64,000 bases of DNA from Paracoccus sp. MC1862 (GCF_016617715.1 NZ_CP067225.1:496001-560000); one strand, 5' to 3'. Shown: positions 21,691 through 31,406, counted from the first letter of the stretch. Program-made: numbers and translations. The notes: generated by a model not told the origin, from the letters alone.

Positions 21691-22194
21691 TCAGTTCGCG
21701 GCGGCGGGTGCTGCGGCTGCATCCCCGCCTGCGGCGGCGGCATCCCCTCCTGCCGCACCGGCGGCGTTCGGCGAGTGCTGTGCCAGGAAGGCCACGATGT
21801 CGGCCTGGTTCTTGTTCAGCTTGAAGGTCATCTTCGACTTGGCAGCGGGGTCGCCGGTCTTTTCCTTCACATAGGCGGTCGGATCGGTGACGTATTCGAT
21901 CAGGTGCTCTTCGTCCCAGACCTGGCCGGGGTTGGTCTCGGCCAGTTCCAGCAGGCCCTCACCGTACTTGTAGCCTTCCTCGGCCGCATAGGCACGGCCA
22001 TAGACGCCGTAAAGATTGGGGCCGGTCCGGCCGCCCTTGACGATGTCGGTGCCCGCCTCGTCCTGGATCATGTGGCAGGCCTTGCACTTGCGGAACTCGG
22101 ACTCACCCGCGGCGGGATCGCCGGACAGTTCCTGCGCAGCCACCGGCAGGGACAGGGCGAGGGTGGCAAGAGTGGCAATCAGGCTGGTCTTCAT
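21691..22194 (-). CDS. cycA: cytochrome c550
   Basis: 167 residues. The signal peptide MKTSLIATLATLALSLPVAAQ is followed by a class I cytochrome c: heme-binding CKACH, GPNLYGVYGR, and the Met ligand in KSKMTFKLNKNQADIVAFLAQ. It closely matches Paracoccus cytochrome c550, the periplasmic carrier from bc1 to aa3 oxidase and to denitrification enzymes. The ATG at 22194 is one codon after another ATG; AAGGA precedes both. The C-terminus has an unusual Ala/Gly/Asp-rich tail of about 25 residues. cycA next to ctaD is the known Paracoccus order. Confidence 0.97.
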   Translation of the reverse strand: MKTSLIATLATLALSLPVAAQELSGDPAAGESEFRKCKACHMIQDEAGTDIVKGGRTGPNLYGVYGRAYAAEEGYKYGEGLLELAETNPGQVWDEEHLIEYVTDPTAYVKEKTGDPAAKSKMTFKLNKNQADIVAFLAQHSPNAAGAAGGDAAAAGGDAAAAPAAAN

Positions 22195-22227
22195 CATGTC
22201 GTCCTTCCTCAGCGGATCATTCTTGAC

Positions 22228-22242
22228 GAGAGCAGTGCTCTC
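22228..22242. promoter_or_regulatory. 15-bp palindrome in the cycA leader/promoter
   Basis: GAGAGCA-G-TGCTCTC, perfect 7-bp arms, about 34 nt upstream of the cycA start. It could be an operator or, if transcribed, a small hairpin. Confidence 0.45.
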
Positions 22243-22290
22243 TGCGGCGCAGGGCACAGCATCTCGCAGGATTTCGCAAGAGAACAAAGG

Positions 22291-23007
22291 TCACAGCCCC
22301 CCATTCGGTTCACCCATGACCGCGCAAAAGCCGGTCATCAACGCGTGATCCAGGTCCGCCATCGTCACCGGCAGGCCCAGATCGACCAGACTGGTGACGC
22401 CATGGCCGCTGATCCCGCAGGGCACGATGCCGCCGTAATGGGACAGGTCCGGCTCGACATTGATCGAGATGCCGTGAAAGCTGACCCAGCGGCGCAGCTT
22501 GATCCCTATGGCGGCGATCTTGTCTTCGCGCATCGAGCCATCGGGCAGGGGGGGCTTGTCGGGCCGGGCGATCCAGACGCCGACGCGGCCCTCGCGAATC
22601 TCGCCCTTCAGGCCGAACTCGGACAAGGCCGCAATGACCCAGGCTTCCAGCGACTGGACGAATGCCCGCACGTCGCGCCCGCGCCGGTTCAGGTCCAGCA
22701 TGACATAGGCGACCCGCTGGCCCGGCCCGTGATAGGTGTATTGCCCGCCGCGCCCGGTCGGAAACACGGGAAACCGGCCCGGATCGGTCAGGTCCTCAGG
22801 GCGGGCCGAGGTGCCGGCGGTGTAAAGCGGTGGATGCTCGACAAGCCAGATCGCCTCGGGCGCCTGCCCCGCGTGGATGGCTTCCACGCGCGCCTCCATC
22901 CACGCCACGGCTGCGGGATGCGGGATCAGGCCGGGCGTCAGCAGCCATTCGGGGCCGGGTGCATGGGCGTTCAGGCGATGGGTGTCGGAGGTGGGAAGGT
23001 CGGTCAT
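22291..23007 (-). CDS. lipB: octanoyltransferase LipB
   Basis: 238 residues. The motif [21 protein letters not shown] contains the conserved Gly/His part of the active site, and [16 protein letters not shown] holds the catalytic Cys; [16 protein letters not shown] provides the Lys. It moves octanoyl from octanoyl-ACP to lipoyl domains, the first step of lipoate synthesis in the cytoplasm. It ends about 97 nt upstream of the cycA start on the same strand. A short gap separates it from the acyltransferase gene upstream. Confidence 0.97.
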   Translation of the reverse strand: MTDLPTSDTHRLNAHAPGPEWLLTPGLIPHPAAVAWMEARVEAIHAGQAPEAIWLVEHPPLYTAGTSARPEDLTDPGRFPVFPTGRGGQYTYHGPGQRVAYVMLDLNRRGRDVRAFVQSLEAWVIAALSEFGLKGEIREGRVGVWIARPDKPPLPDGSMREDKIAAIGIKLRRWVSFHGISINVEPDLSHYGGIVPCGISGHGVTSLVDLGLPVTMADLDHALMTGFCAVMGEPNGGL

Positions 23008-23076
23008 GGCGCGCCAGAGATGCCCGCCCTTGCCGATGGTCGCAAGTATGGTGCGCGGTTCCCACGCACCATGAGC

Positions 23077-24027
23077 TCAGAGCTTCTCGCCCAACGGCTC
23101 GCGGATCTGCGCCCGGCGGCGGCGGACCTCGCGAAGATGCGACATATGCGCGGCGTCGCGGCCCGGAGGCGGCAGGTCCAGCACCGCCCGGCGCAGCGCC
23201 TCGATGCCTTCCTCGGATTTCGCCGGCAAGGTTGCCGGGTCGATCGGACAACCGATGGTGATGCGATAGGTGTGGCCCGCCTTGTTCAGCACCTCGTTGA
23301 ACAGCGTCACGTCGCGCAGGGTCGGGTGGATCGCGTCCAGCAGGTAGAACAGCGCCGAGTTCCGCGCCCGGATGTGCAGCGGGATGACCGGGGCGCCGAA
23401 CTTGCGCGCGATCATCACCGCGCTGGCCATCCAGGGCCGCTCGTGCAGCGTCACGCCCCGCCGCTTGGCCAGCCGGCCCGAGGGGAAGATCAGCCCGATC
23501 CGCCCCTGACCCAGCGCGGCGCGGGTATAGTCCATCGTGTACTTGGTCTTTGCATGGCTGCGCTTTTCCGCCCGCCACTCGACAGGGGCGATCAGTTCCT
23601 CGGTCTGGGGCAGGACGCGGATCATGTCGTGGTTGGCGTAGATGAACAGGTCGTCCCGCACGGCCGAGACGACCGCGTGCAGCACGATCCCGTCGGCGAT
23701 CCCGGTCGGGTGGTTCGCAACGATCAGCGCCGGCCCGGTCGCCGGGATGTTCTCCAGCCCGTCCACCCGCAGGTCGCGCACGATCAGGGCCGAGACGCGG
23801 CGCATGATCTCCTCGGTCGGCAGGTCGCGGAACTGGGCCGCCAGCTCGATCGAGCGCGGATAGCGCAGAAGCCGCATCATCACCTGCTTGGCCAGCGTGT
23901 GACGCGCCTTGCCGGAATAGAGCCACGGCGCCCGTTCGGCGATCAGCGGGTCCAGCCGCTGCTGCATCTCGACCAGCGCGGGCAGGCGGCCCGGCGGATG
24001 GGGCGAATCTTTGGGCGCGTTGCTCAT
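23077..24027 (-). CDS. lysophospholipid acyltransferase (PlsC-like)
   Basis: 316 residues from MSNAPKDS at 24027. The acyltransferase block is LIVANHPTGIADGIVL. The His and Asp are separated by five residues (HPTGIAD) instead of the canonical HX4D. The phosphate-binding block is LIFPSGRLAKR instead of EGTR, and PVIPLHIRARNS corresponds to block IV. It probably acylates a lysophospholipid or ornithine-lipid precursor at the inner membrane face; the substrate is uncertain. It lies between pepN and lipB on the minus strand. Confidence 0.8.
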   Translation of the reverse strand: MSNAPKDSPHPPGRLPALVEMQQRLDPLIAERAPWLYSGKARHTLAKQVMMRLLRYPRSIELAAQFRDLPTEEIMRRVSALIVRDLRVDGLENIPATGPALIVANHPTGIADGIVLHAVVSAVRDDLFIYANHDMIRVLPQTEELIAPVEWRAEKRSHAKTKYTMDYTRAALGQGRIGLIFPSGRLAKRRGVTLHERPWMASAVMIARKFGAPVIPLHIRARNSALFYLLDAIHPTLRDVTLFNEVLNKAGHTYRITIGCPIDPATLPAKSEEGIEALRRAVLDLPPPGRDAAHMSHLREVRRRRAQIREPLGEKL

Positions 24028-24070
24028 GCGAAGCACCTATTATCCTGAGATATGACGCCCACAAGCGCCC

Positions 24071-26632
24071 TCAGGTTCCAGCGGCAAGAATGCGCCTGAC
24101 CATTTCGGTGCTGTTGCCCGACAGCGACGGCAGGGCTGCGATCCGTTCCAACGCCGCGCGGGCGTGCTGCCGCCGCCCTGCGTCATAGCGGGGCCAGGTC
24201 TCGAACACCGTGGTCAGCCGGGCCGCCGTCTGCGGGTTCAGCGGGTCAAGCCGCATCAGCCAGCTGGCCACGAAATCATAGCCCGATCCGTCGCTTGCAT
24301 GGAACGCTGTATGATTTGCTGCAAGTCCCCCTATCAGCGCGCGGAAGCGGTTGGGGTTCTTCCAGTCAAAGTCCGGCCTTTCGGCCAGCGCCTTTGCCAC
24401 CTGTACCGCACGGGCGGGCGGGGCAGCCATCGGCTGGACCGAAAAGAACTTGTCCATCACCAGCCGGTTGCTTGAGAAGCGCCCCTCCATCTCGGCAAGC
24501 GCATCCCCTGCGCGGTCCAGCCGGACCAGGGTCGCCAGTGCCCCCATCCGTTCGGTCATGTTGGACGCGGCATCCCAGAGCGCCTGCGCCTTTTCGCCAT
24601 CATCCAGCCGCGACAGAAGCCCCAGCGTGGCAAGCCGCAGCAACCGGCGCCCCGCCGAGGCAGCATCGGAAGAGTAGGGGCCGGGCACCTCCATCTCGTC
24701 GTAAATCTCGGCCAGAATCCCTTCATGCTCGGCGGCAAGTTGGGTCGCCAGATCCTCGCGGCCGCGATGGATCGTATCCGGGTCGGGCAGGCCGCCGCGC
24801 GAGGCGATCTCGGCTGCGATCTCATCCTCTCCGGGCAGTCGCAGCGCCAGGGCCACGAAGGCCGGATCGGCCTCCTTTTCGCCCAGAAGGCCGCCCAGCG
24901 CGTGACAGAAGACGCGGTCGGCCTGTCCTCCGCTGGCCATCGCCACCAGCGAGTCCAGCGCCAGTTCGTGCCCTGCCTGCCAGCGCGCGAAGGGATCGGT
25001 GTCATGGGCCAGCAGGATCGCGCGCTCGGCCGAGGTCATCTGCCGCTCGACCGTCACCGGGGCAGAGAAGCCGCGCAGCAGCGACACGACGGGGCGAGAG
25101 CCGAGGCCGGTGAAGTTGAAGGACTGCTCGGGCTCGGTCATCTCCAGCACACGGGTCGGCAGCAGTTCGTCGCCGTTCACCGAGATCAGGCCCACGGCGA
25201 TGGGGATCACCCGCGCCGGCTTGTCAGGTTGGCCTGGCGTCGGCGCCGTGGACTGGGTGAACCGCAGGGTCAGGGTGCCGGCATCGCGGTCCCAGTCCTC
25301 TACCAGCGTCAGCGGCGGGGTGCCCGCGTCGGTGTACCAGCGCTTGAACTGGGCCAGGTCGCGCCCCGTGGCGTCCTCGAAGACCTTCAGCCAGTCCTCG
25401 ATGGTGCAGGCCTGCCCGTCGTGGCGGTCAAAATAAAGGTCCAATGCCTTGCGATAGCTCTCGTCTCCCACAAGCCGCTTGAGCATCCCGATGACCTCGG
25501 CGCCCTTTTCATAAACGGTGGCGGTGTAGAAGTTGTTGATTTCCTCGTAGCGGTCGGGCCGGGGTGGATGCGCCAGCGGCCCCGCGTCCTCGCGGAACTG
25601 CCGCCCGCGCAGGGTCACCACGTCCTCGATCCGCTTCACCGCGGCCGAGCGCATGTCCGCCGTGAACTGCTGGTCGCGGAAAACCGTCAGCCCTTCCTTG
25701 AGGCAGAGCTGGAACCAGTCGCGGCAAGTGATCCTGTTTCCGGTCCAATTATGGAAATACTCATGCGCGATCACCGCCTCGATGCGTTCATAATCGGCAT
25801 CGGTCGCGGTTTCGGGGGAAGCCAGGACCAGTTTCGAGTTGAAGATGTTCAATCCCTTGTTTTCCATGGCCCCCATGTTGAAGTCGTCCACGGCAACGAT
25901 GTTGAACACGTCGAGGTCGTATTCGCGCCCGTAAGCCGTTTCGTCCCAGCGCATCGACTTTTTCAGGGCTTCCATCGCGAAGCCCGCGCGGTCGAGGTCG
26001 GCAGGCCGCACCCAGACGTTCAGCGCGACCTTCCGTCCGGACATGGTGGTGAAGCTGTCCGACACGGCCTGCAACTCGCCCGCGACCAGCGCGAAGAGGT
26101 AGGCGGGCTTGGGCCAGGGATCGTGCCATTCGGCCCAACCCTCGCCTTGGGCGACGGGGTTCCCGTTCGACAGCAGCACCGGCAGGTCGGAGCGGACCGT
26201 CACCCGGAAGGGCGCCATCACGTCGGGGCGGTCGGGATACCAGGTGATGTGGCGAAAGCCTTCGGCCTCGCATTGGGTGCAGAAGATGCCGCCCGAAAGA
26301 TACAGCCCCTCCAGCGCTGTGTTCGTCTCGGGGTCGATCTCGACGGTGGCGGCGAAGGTGAAGGGGCGGTCGGGCAGGGCGGGTTCGGCGATGGTCAGCG
26401 TCTCGACGGTGATCGCCAGATGCGCCGGATCGACCGGTTGCCCGTCGATCGTGACCGCGCCCGTCCGCAGCCCCGCGCCGCCGTCCAGCACCAGCGGCCC
26501 CGGCGCGTGGCGCTGAAGATCCAGTTCCGACCTGACGACCGTGCCCTTTGGCGCCAGCGTCACATCCAGCCGAGTCTCGGTGATGCGAAACGGCCACGGT
26601 CTGTAATCATTGAGAAAACGGGTTTCCCCCAT
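24071..26632 (-). CDS. pepN: aminopeptidase N (M1 family)
   Basis: 853 residues, typical of the E. coli PepN subgroup. The substrate motif GAMEN (in DFNMGAMENKGLNIF) and the zinc site HEYFHNWTGNRITCRDWFQL with the downstream Glu of LKEG are intact. The C-terminal half is the helical PepN domain. A cytoplasmic broad-specificity aminopeptidase. It diverges from the Thr/Ala-rich gene across 160 bp. The ATG at 26632 follows a GGGCACAGG segment. Confidence 0.97.
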   Translation of the reverse strand: MGETRFLNDYRPWPFRITETRLDVTLAPKGTVVRSELDLQRHAPGPLVLDGGAGLRTGAVTIDGQPVDPAHLAITVETLTIAEPALPDRPFTFAATVEIDPETNTALEGLYLSGGIFCTQCEAEGFRHITWYPDRPDVMAPFRVTVRSDLPVLLSNGNPVAQGEGWAEWHDPWPKPAYLFALVAGELQAVSDSFTTMSGRKVALNVWVRPADLDRAGFAMEALKKSMRWDETAYGREYDLDVFNIVAVDDFNMGAMENKGLNIFNSKLVLASPETATDADYERIEAVIAHEYFHNWTGNRITCRDWFQLCLKEGLTVFRDQQFTADMRSAAVKRIEDVVTLRGRQFREDAGPLAHPPRPDRYEEINNFYTATVYEKGAEVIGMLKRLVGDESYRKALDLYFDRHDGQACTIEDWLKVFEDATGRDLAQFKRWYTDAGTPPLTLVEDWDRDAGTLTLRFTQSTAPTPGQPDKPARVIPIAVGLISVNGDELLPTRVLEMTEPEQSFNFTGLGSRPVVSLLRGFSAPVTVERQMTSAERAILLAHDTDPFARWQAGHELALDSLVAMASGGQADRVFCHALGGLLGEKEADPAFVALALRLPGEDEIAAEIASRGGLPDPDTIHRGREDLATQLAAEHEGILAEIYDEMEVPGPYSSDAASAGRRLLRLATLGLLSRLDDGEKAQALWDAASNMTERMGALATLVRLDRAGDALAEMEGRFSSNRLVMDKFFSVQPMAAPPARAVQVAKALAERPDFDWKNPNRFRALIGGLAANHTAFHASDGSGYDFVASWLMRLDPLNPQTAARLTTVFETWPRYDAGRRQHARAALERIAALPSLSGNSTEMVRRILAAGT

Positions 26633-26666
26633 CCTGTGCCCTGCCTGATAAAAATGGTTCTTCCGC

Positions 26667-26691
26667 GGAACTTGTGCTTGAGCGGAGTGTT
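26667..26691 (+). promoter_or_regulatory. candidate ECF-type promoter (weak match)
   Basis: GGAAC-N16-TGTT, one mismatch from the GGAAC-N16/17-CGTT general-stress promoter. It would leave a 5' UTR of about 95 nt before the Thr/Ala-rich gene. Confidence 0.3.
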
Positions 26692-26792
26692 AAGCGCAGG
26701 ATTACCGGGTCGCAAGCCGACGCCGCAGTTCCGCTATGAGGCGAACGAGGGCGTGGCGGTCCCGACAGATCAGATACCTCAAGGAGACCATC

Positions 26793-27338
26793 ATGGCCAA
26801 CTACGACCCGAACGATCCGCGCCGCACCGATGCCACCGATCCGCATCGCCCCGTCGATCCGAGCGGCCGCAACACCGTCGTGACCGAAACCTATGTCGAA
26901 CCGGTCGAGAAGAAGGCCTCGCCGCTTCCGCTGATCATCGGTATCCTTCTGGCACTGGCGCTTGCCTGGTGGCTGCTGTCCAGCTTCATGGGCAATGACG
27001 AGGTGGCCGATACGACCACCACGACGACCACCACCGCTCCGGCCGCCACGACCACTGACCCGGCGACTGTGACCACGACCACCGACACGGCGACCGATAC
27101 CGCCACGGACACCACCGACGCGGCCGCGACCACCACCGTCGACACACCGGCCGGCACCGCCACCGGGACCGCCACCGCGACGACGGACGGCACGGGCACC
27201 GATGCGGCTGCCGATGCCGCGGGCACCGCCGCCGACGCCGCTGCGGATGCCGCGACCGGCGCTGCCGCCGATGCCGCGACAGATGCGGACGCCGCCACCA
27301 CGACGACCACCGTTCCGGTCACCAACCCGTCGAACTGA
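26793..27338 (+). CDS. Thr/Ala-rich single-span membrane protein
   Basis: 181 residues from the ATG at 26793, with a strong AAGGAG site upstream. Three parts: a hydrophilic N-terminus of about 45 residues (ANYDPNDPRRTDATDPHRP, then VVTETYVEPVEKKAS), one transmembrane helix (PLPLIIGILLALALAWWLL, about 46-64), and a tail of about 115 residues almost entirely Thr, Ala, Asp, Gly and Val, including an eight-Thr run. The N-terminus lacks a signal-type charge pattern, so the tail is probably periplasmic. Function unknown. It diverges from pepN and is followed by its own terminator before pntA. Confidence 0.8.
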   Translation: MANYDPNDPRRTDATDPHRPVDPSGRNTVVTETYVEPVEKKASPLPLIIGILLALALAWWLLSSFMGNDEVADTTTTTTTTAPAATTTDPATVTTTTDTATDTATDTTDAAATTTVDTPAGTATGTATATTDGTGTDAAADAAGTAADAAADAATGAAADAATDADAATTTTTVPVTNPSN

Positions 27339-27377
27339 GGCCGTTTCCTGTTGCCGGTTCGTGCCGGCTACAATCTG

Positions 27378-27411
27378 GAACCGCCGCGCCCGTGCGCGGC
27401 GGTTCTTTCTT
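27378..27411 (+). terminator. intrinsic terminator after the Thr/Ala-rich gene
   Basis: GAACCGCCGCGC-CCGT-GCGCGGCGGTTC, a perfect 12-bp stem, followed by TTTCTT. It starts 40 nt past the stop. Confidence 0.92.
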
Positions 27412-27471
27412 GTGTGTGACGCCGCGGCGGATTGCGGACGGGGCACGGGCTTTCACCGTCTTGTGAAAGAT

Positions 27472-27500
27472 TGTTGCGCGGTGATAATGCGGGCGCAACA
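27472..27500. promoter_or_regulatory. inverted repeat upstream of pntA
   Basis: TGTTGCGC (27472-27479) and GCGCAACA (27493-27500) around a 13-nt spacer, about 11 nt before the pntA ribosome site. It could be an operator or a 5' UTR hairpin. Confidence 0.4.
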
Positions 27501-27524
27501 CACGGACGAGAGGGGATGGGCTCG

Positions 27525-29099
27525 GTGAGAATAGGCGCGCTGAAAGAGACTTTCGACGGTGAGGCGCGGGTTGCCGTCACACCGTCCTCGGCCGGGCATC
27601 TGCGGAAGCTCGGGCATGATGTTCATGTCGAATCGGGGGCAGGGGCCCGCGCGGGTTTCTCGGATGCCGCTTATGAACGGGCAGGCGTGACGGTTCATCC
27701 GACCGCCGCCGCGCTGGTCGGCGCGGTCGATGTGGTCGCCAAGGTGCGCCCGCCGTCCGAGGAGGAACTGGGCATGATGCGCGAGGGGCAGACGCTCATC
27801 TCGTTCTTCTATCCCGGCCAGAATGCCGAGCTGCTGGAACGCGCCCGCGACCTTGGCGTGAACGCCATTGCCATGGACATGGTCCCCCGGATCAGCCGCG
27901 CGCAGAAGATGGACGCGCTGTCCTCGATGGCCAACATCGCGGGCTACCGCGCGGTGATCGAGGCCGCCAACAACTTCGGCCGCTTCTTCACCGGGCAGGT
28001 GACGGCCGCGGGCAAGGTGCCGCCCGCCAAGGTGCTGGTCGTGGGCGCGGGCGTCGCCGGGCTTGCCGCCATCGGCGCGGCCACCAGCCTCGGCGCGCAG
28101 GTCTATGCCTTCGACGTCCGCCCCGAGGTGGCCGAGCAGATCGAATCCATGGGGGCAGAGTTCGTTTACCTCGACTTCGCCGACCAGGTGCAGGACGGCG
28201 CAACCACCGGCGGCTATGCCGCGCCCTCAAGCCCCGAATTCTTGGCCAAGCAGTTGGAAAAGTTCCGCGCGCTTGCGCCCGAGATGGACATCGTCATAAC
28301 CACGGCGCTGATCCCGGGCCGCCCGGCGCCCAAGCTGTGGACCGAGGACATGGTCCGCATGATGAAGCCCGGCTCGGTCATCGTGGACCTTGCGGCCGAA
28401 CGCGGCGGCAACTGCGACCTGACCGTGCCCGACGAGAAGATCGTGACCGAGAACGGCGTCACGATCATCGGCTACACCGACTTCCCCTCGCGCATGGGGG
28501 CGCAGGCCTCCGAGCTTTACGGCAACAACGTCCGCCACATGCTGACCGACCTGACGCCCGCCAAGGACGGCACGCTGGTCCACAACATGGAGGATGACGT
28601 GATCCGCGGCGCGACGGTGACGCGCGAACGCGACATCACCTGGCCGCCGCCGCCGCCCAAGGTGCAGGCCATCGCCGTGCAGAAGCCGCGCGAGAAGGCC
28701 AAGGAGCCGACGCCGGAAGAACGACGCGCCGCCGAGGCGCTGGCCTTCCGCCGCCAGACCCGCAGCCAGATCGGGATGCTGGTCACGGGCGGCGCGGTCA
28801 TGCTGCTGGTCGGGCTGTTCGCCCCGGCCTCGTTCCTGCAGCATTTCATCGTCTTCGTGCTGTCTGTCTTCATCGGCTTCCAGGTCATCTGGAACGTCGC
28901 CCATTCGCTGCACACGCCGCTGATGGCGATCACCAACGCGATCTCGTCGATCGTGATCCTCGGCGCGCTGCTGCAGATCGGCTCGGGGTCCGGGCTGATC
29001 GTCATCCTCGCGGCGCTGGCCGTGCTGATGACGGCCGTCAACATCTTCGGCGGCTTCCTGGTCACGCGCCGGATGCTCGCCATGTTCCAGAAGTCGTAA
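27525..29099 (+). CDS. pntA: NAD(P) transhydrogenase subunit alpha
   Basis: 524 residues from GTG 27525 ([10 protein letters not shown]). AGGGG lies 9 nt upstream of this GTG but directly abuts the alternative ATG at 27516, so GTG fits better. Domain d[26 protein letters not shown], then [22 protein letters not shown] and [14 protein letters not shown] motifs. The C-terminus has four hydrophobic helices (about 400-515), so this is the two-subunit type with the membrane part fused to alpha. It uses the proton gradient to make NADPH from NADH. pntB follows after 10 nt. Confidence 0.96.
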   Translation: MRIGALKETFDGEARVAVTPSSAGHLRKLGHDVHVESGAGARAGFSDAAYERAGVTVHPTAAALVGAVDVVAKVRPPSEEELGMMREGQTLISFFYPGQNAELLERARDLGVNAIAMDMVPRISRAQKMDALSSMANIAGYRAVIEAANNFGRFFTGQVTAAGKVPPAKVLVVGAGVAGLAAIGAATSLGAQVYAFDVRPEVAEQIESMGAEFVYLDFADQVQDGATTGGYAAPSSPEFLAKQLEKFRALAPEMDIVITTALIPGRPAPKLWTEDMVRMMKPGSVIVDLAAERGGNCDLTVPDEKIVTENGVTIIGYTDFPSRMGAQASELYGNNVRHMLTDLTPAKDGTLVHNMEDDVIRGATVTRERDITWPPPPPKVQAIAVQKPREKAKEPTPEERRAAEALAFRRQTRSQIGMLVTGGAVMLLVGLFAPASFLQHFIVFVLSVFIGFQVIWNVAHSLHTPLMAITNAISSIVILGALLQIGSGSGLIVILAALAVLMTAVNIFGGFLVTRRMLAMFQKS

Positions 29100-29109
29100 G
29101 GGGGCGTCG

Positions 29110-30633
29110 ATGGAGACCACCGTGATCACCACTTCGACCGCAACCGGCATGGACCCGGTCGTGGCGCCCGCCTCGATGATCGAGGCATTGCCGGCCTACG
29201 GCTTCACCAGCGCGGCCTATGTCGTGGCCGCCGTCCTGTTCATTCTCGCGCTGGGCGGGCTTTCCGGGCAGGAAAGCGCCAAGCGCGCCATCTGGTACGG
29301 CATCATCGGCATGGGGCTGGCCGTGCTGGCCACGCTGTTCGGCCCCGGCTGGGACAACTGGTGGCTGTCGATCCTGATGATCGCCCTCGGCGGCGTCGGC
29401 GGCTACGTGCTGGCCACCCGCGTCCAGATGACCGAGATGCCGCAGTTGATCGCCGCGATGCACAGCCTCGTCGGCCTTGCCGCCGTCCTGATCGGGGTGA
29501 ACGCGCAGCTTGAACTGGGCCGTGTCGTTGCCGCCCGGCTGAACGGCCTGACCGACGTGTTCCAGGGCTTCGCCGCCGTGCTGGCCCACAAGTCCCCGGC
29601 CGAGATCGCCATGCTCAAGGTCGAGGTCGCGCTGGGCATCTTCATCGGTGCCGTGACCTTCACCGGCTCGATCGTGGCCTATGGCAAGCTGGCAGGGAAG
29701 ATCGACGGCAAGCCGAAGAAGCTGCCGGGCGGCCACATGCTGAACCTGAGCGCCGCGATCCTGTCGCTGCTGCTGCTGATCCTCTACGTCGCGGGCTGGG
29801 GGCCGGCGATGCTGTGGCTGATCCTGCTGGCGATCGTCGCGGGCTTCATCGGCTGGCACCTCATCATGGGGATCGGCGGGGCCGACATGCCGGTCGTGGT
29901 GTCGATGCTGAACAGCTACTCGGGCTGGGCCGCGGCGATGATCGGCTTCACGCTGTCGAACGACCTCCTGATCGTGGTCGGCGCGCTGGTCGGCTCGTCC
30001 GGTGCGATCCTGTCCTACATCATGTGCAAGGCGATGAACCGCAGCTTCATCAGCGTGATCCTCGGCGGCTTCGGCGGCGAGACGGGCCCCGCGATGGAGA
30101 TCGAGGGCGAGCAGATCGCCATCGACGCCGAAAGCGTGGCGGCGGCCCTGAACGAGGCCGACAGCGTCATCATCGTCCCGGGCTACGGCATGGCCGTGGC
30201 GCAGGCGCAGCAGTCGGTGTCCGAACTGACCCGCAAGCTGCGGGCTGCCGGGAAAGAGGTGCGCTTCGCCATCCACCCCGTCGCCGGCCGCCTGCCGGGC
30301 CACATGAACGTGCTGCTGGCCGAGGCGAGGGTGCCCTATGACATCGTTCTGGAAATGGACGAGATCAACGAGGACTTCCCCTCGACCGACGTGGTGATCG
30401 TCATCGGCTCGAACGACATTGTGAACCCGGCCGCGCAGGAGGACCCCAACAGCCCCATTGCCGGGATGCCGGTGCTGGAGGTCTGGAAGGCCAAGCAGGT
30501 GTTCGTGTCCAAGCGCGGTCAGGGCACGGGCTATTCGGGCATCGAGAACCCGCTGTTCTACAAGGAGAACACGCGCATGTTCTACGGCGACGCCAAGAAG
30601 TCGCTGGACGCGCTGCTGCCGATGATCGACTGA
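29110..30633 (+). CDS. pntB: NAD(P) transhydrogenase subunit beta
   Basis: 507 residues. An N-terminal membrane domain of about eight or nine helices (from [24 protein letters not shown]) is followed by the NADP-binding dIII domain: [14 protein letters not shown], then [36 protein letters not shown] and [11 protein letters not shown]. About 28 residues precede the usual N-terminus ([13 protein letters not shown] and so on) and have no clear role; a later start is possible. Second gene of pntAB, closed by a terminator. Confidence 0.96.
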   Translation: METTVITTSTATGMDPVVAPASMIEALPAYGFTSAAYVVAAVLFILALGGLSGQESAKRAIWYGIIGMGLAVLATLFGPGWDNWWLSILMIALGGVGGYVLATRVQMTEMPQLIAAMHSLVGLAAVLIGVNAQLELGRVVAARLNGLTDVFQGFAAVLAHKSPAEIAMLKVEVALGIFIGAVTFTGSIVAYGKLAGKIDGKPKKLPGGHMLNLSAAILSLLLLILYVAGWGPAMLWLILLAIVAGFIGWHLIMGIGGADMPVVVSMLNSYSGWAAAMIGFTLSNDLLIVVGALVGSSGAILSYIMCKAMNRSFISVILGGFGGETGPAMEIEGEQIAIDAESVAAALNEADSVIIVPGYGMAVAQAQQSVSELTRKLRAAGKEVRFAIHPVAGRLPGHMNVLLAEARVPYDIVLEMDEINEDFPSTDVVIVIGSNDIVNPAAQEDPNSPIAGMPVLEVWKAKQVFVSKRGQGTGYSGIENPLFYKENTRMFYGDAKKSLDALLPMID

Positions 30634-30656
30634 TCGCAGAGCCTGAAACGAAAGAA

Positions 30657-30683
30657 CCCCCCGCCATCGTGCGGGGGTTTTCC
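30657..30683 (+). terminator. intrinsic terminator after pntAB
   Basis: CCCCCGC-CATCGT-GCGGGGG stem followed by TTTTCC, 24 nt past the pntB stop. Confidence 0.9.
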
Positions 30684-30762
30684 ATTTTCGCTGAAGGGGC
30701 TGTGCAGGGCAGAGCCGTTGCTTGGCGAGTGACCGCGCCGACGTCTTTTCGATAGACCCGCC

Positions 30763-31272
30763 CTACGGATTGATCAGGATCGGCGTTCCGTCGCGGACCA
30801 TGGCATAGATGTCCTCCATCTCGGCGTCGGTCACGGCGATGCAGCCTGCCGTCCAGTCCCGCTTCACTGGTGCGAGCGCCTTTCCCTCGGGACCCTGCCC
30901 GTGGATGAAGATGTCGCCGCCGGGATGCTTGCCCTGCATCAGCGCAAAGCCGCTGTCCTGGGGGTTGGGATAGGAAACCCCGATGGACAGGTGATAGCGG
31001 CTGTCCGGGTTCCGCCGGTCGATATGGTAAAGCCCTTCGGGCGTCTTGCCGTCGCCCGAGAACTGCTTGTGACCGATGGGCTCGTTCCCAAGGCCGATGT
31101 TGTAGCCACCGATCAGGTTCGACCCGCTCAGGAACAGCATCTGCCGGGCCGACTTGTTCACCACGATCTGCGTGACCGGAGGCCCGTTGTAGGTCTTGAA
31201 CTTGCTGGGCGCGCAAGAGGCGGCCAGCGCCACAAGCAGCGCGGCCACCGACAATCGAAGGGTGCGTTTCAT
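30763..31272 (-). CDS. L,D-transpeptidase (YkuD domain) lipoprotein
   Basis: 169 residues from MKRTLRLS at 31272. The signal sequence ends in a lipobox (LAASC, Cys at about residue 20), so it is probably lipid-anchored. The YkuD domain starts TQIVVNKSARQMLF and has the catalytic His in DIFIHGQGPEG and catalytic Cys in DWTAGCIAVTDAEM. Such enzymes make 3-3 peptidoglycan cross-links or attach proteins to peptidoglycan. It is convergent with pntB and divergent from the DUF3422 gene. Confidence 0.92.
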   Translation of the reverse strand: MKRTLRLSVAALLVALAASCAPSKFKTYNGPPVTQIVVNKSARQMLFLSGSNLIGGYNIGLGNEPIGHKQFSGDGKTPEGLYHIDRRNPDSRYHLSIGVSYPNPQDSGFALMQGKHPGGDIFIHGQGPEGKALAPVKRDWTAGCIAVTDAEMEDIYAMVRDGTPILINP

Positions 31273-31406
31273 CGTCTGTCCCGTCGTTTTGCGTCCACCC
31301 TGCCGGAAGCACCGGGTCCGCGCAACGGCGGGGCCGATCACGAACGCCTCATCGCCGCGCAAGGGACGGCTTGCGCCCGGCGCTTCTTTGCGGCTTTCGT
31401 CACCCC

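Noticed and set aside
26661..26670. TTCCGCGGAA palindrome between pepN and the Thr/Ala-rich gene as an operator
   Set aside because: Short, GC-rich and expected by chance at this composition; it overlaps the weak ECF-type promoter instead
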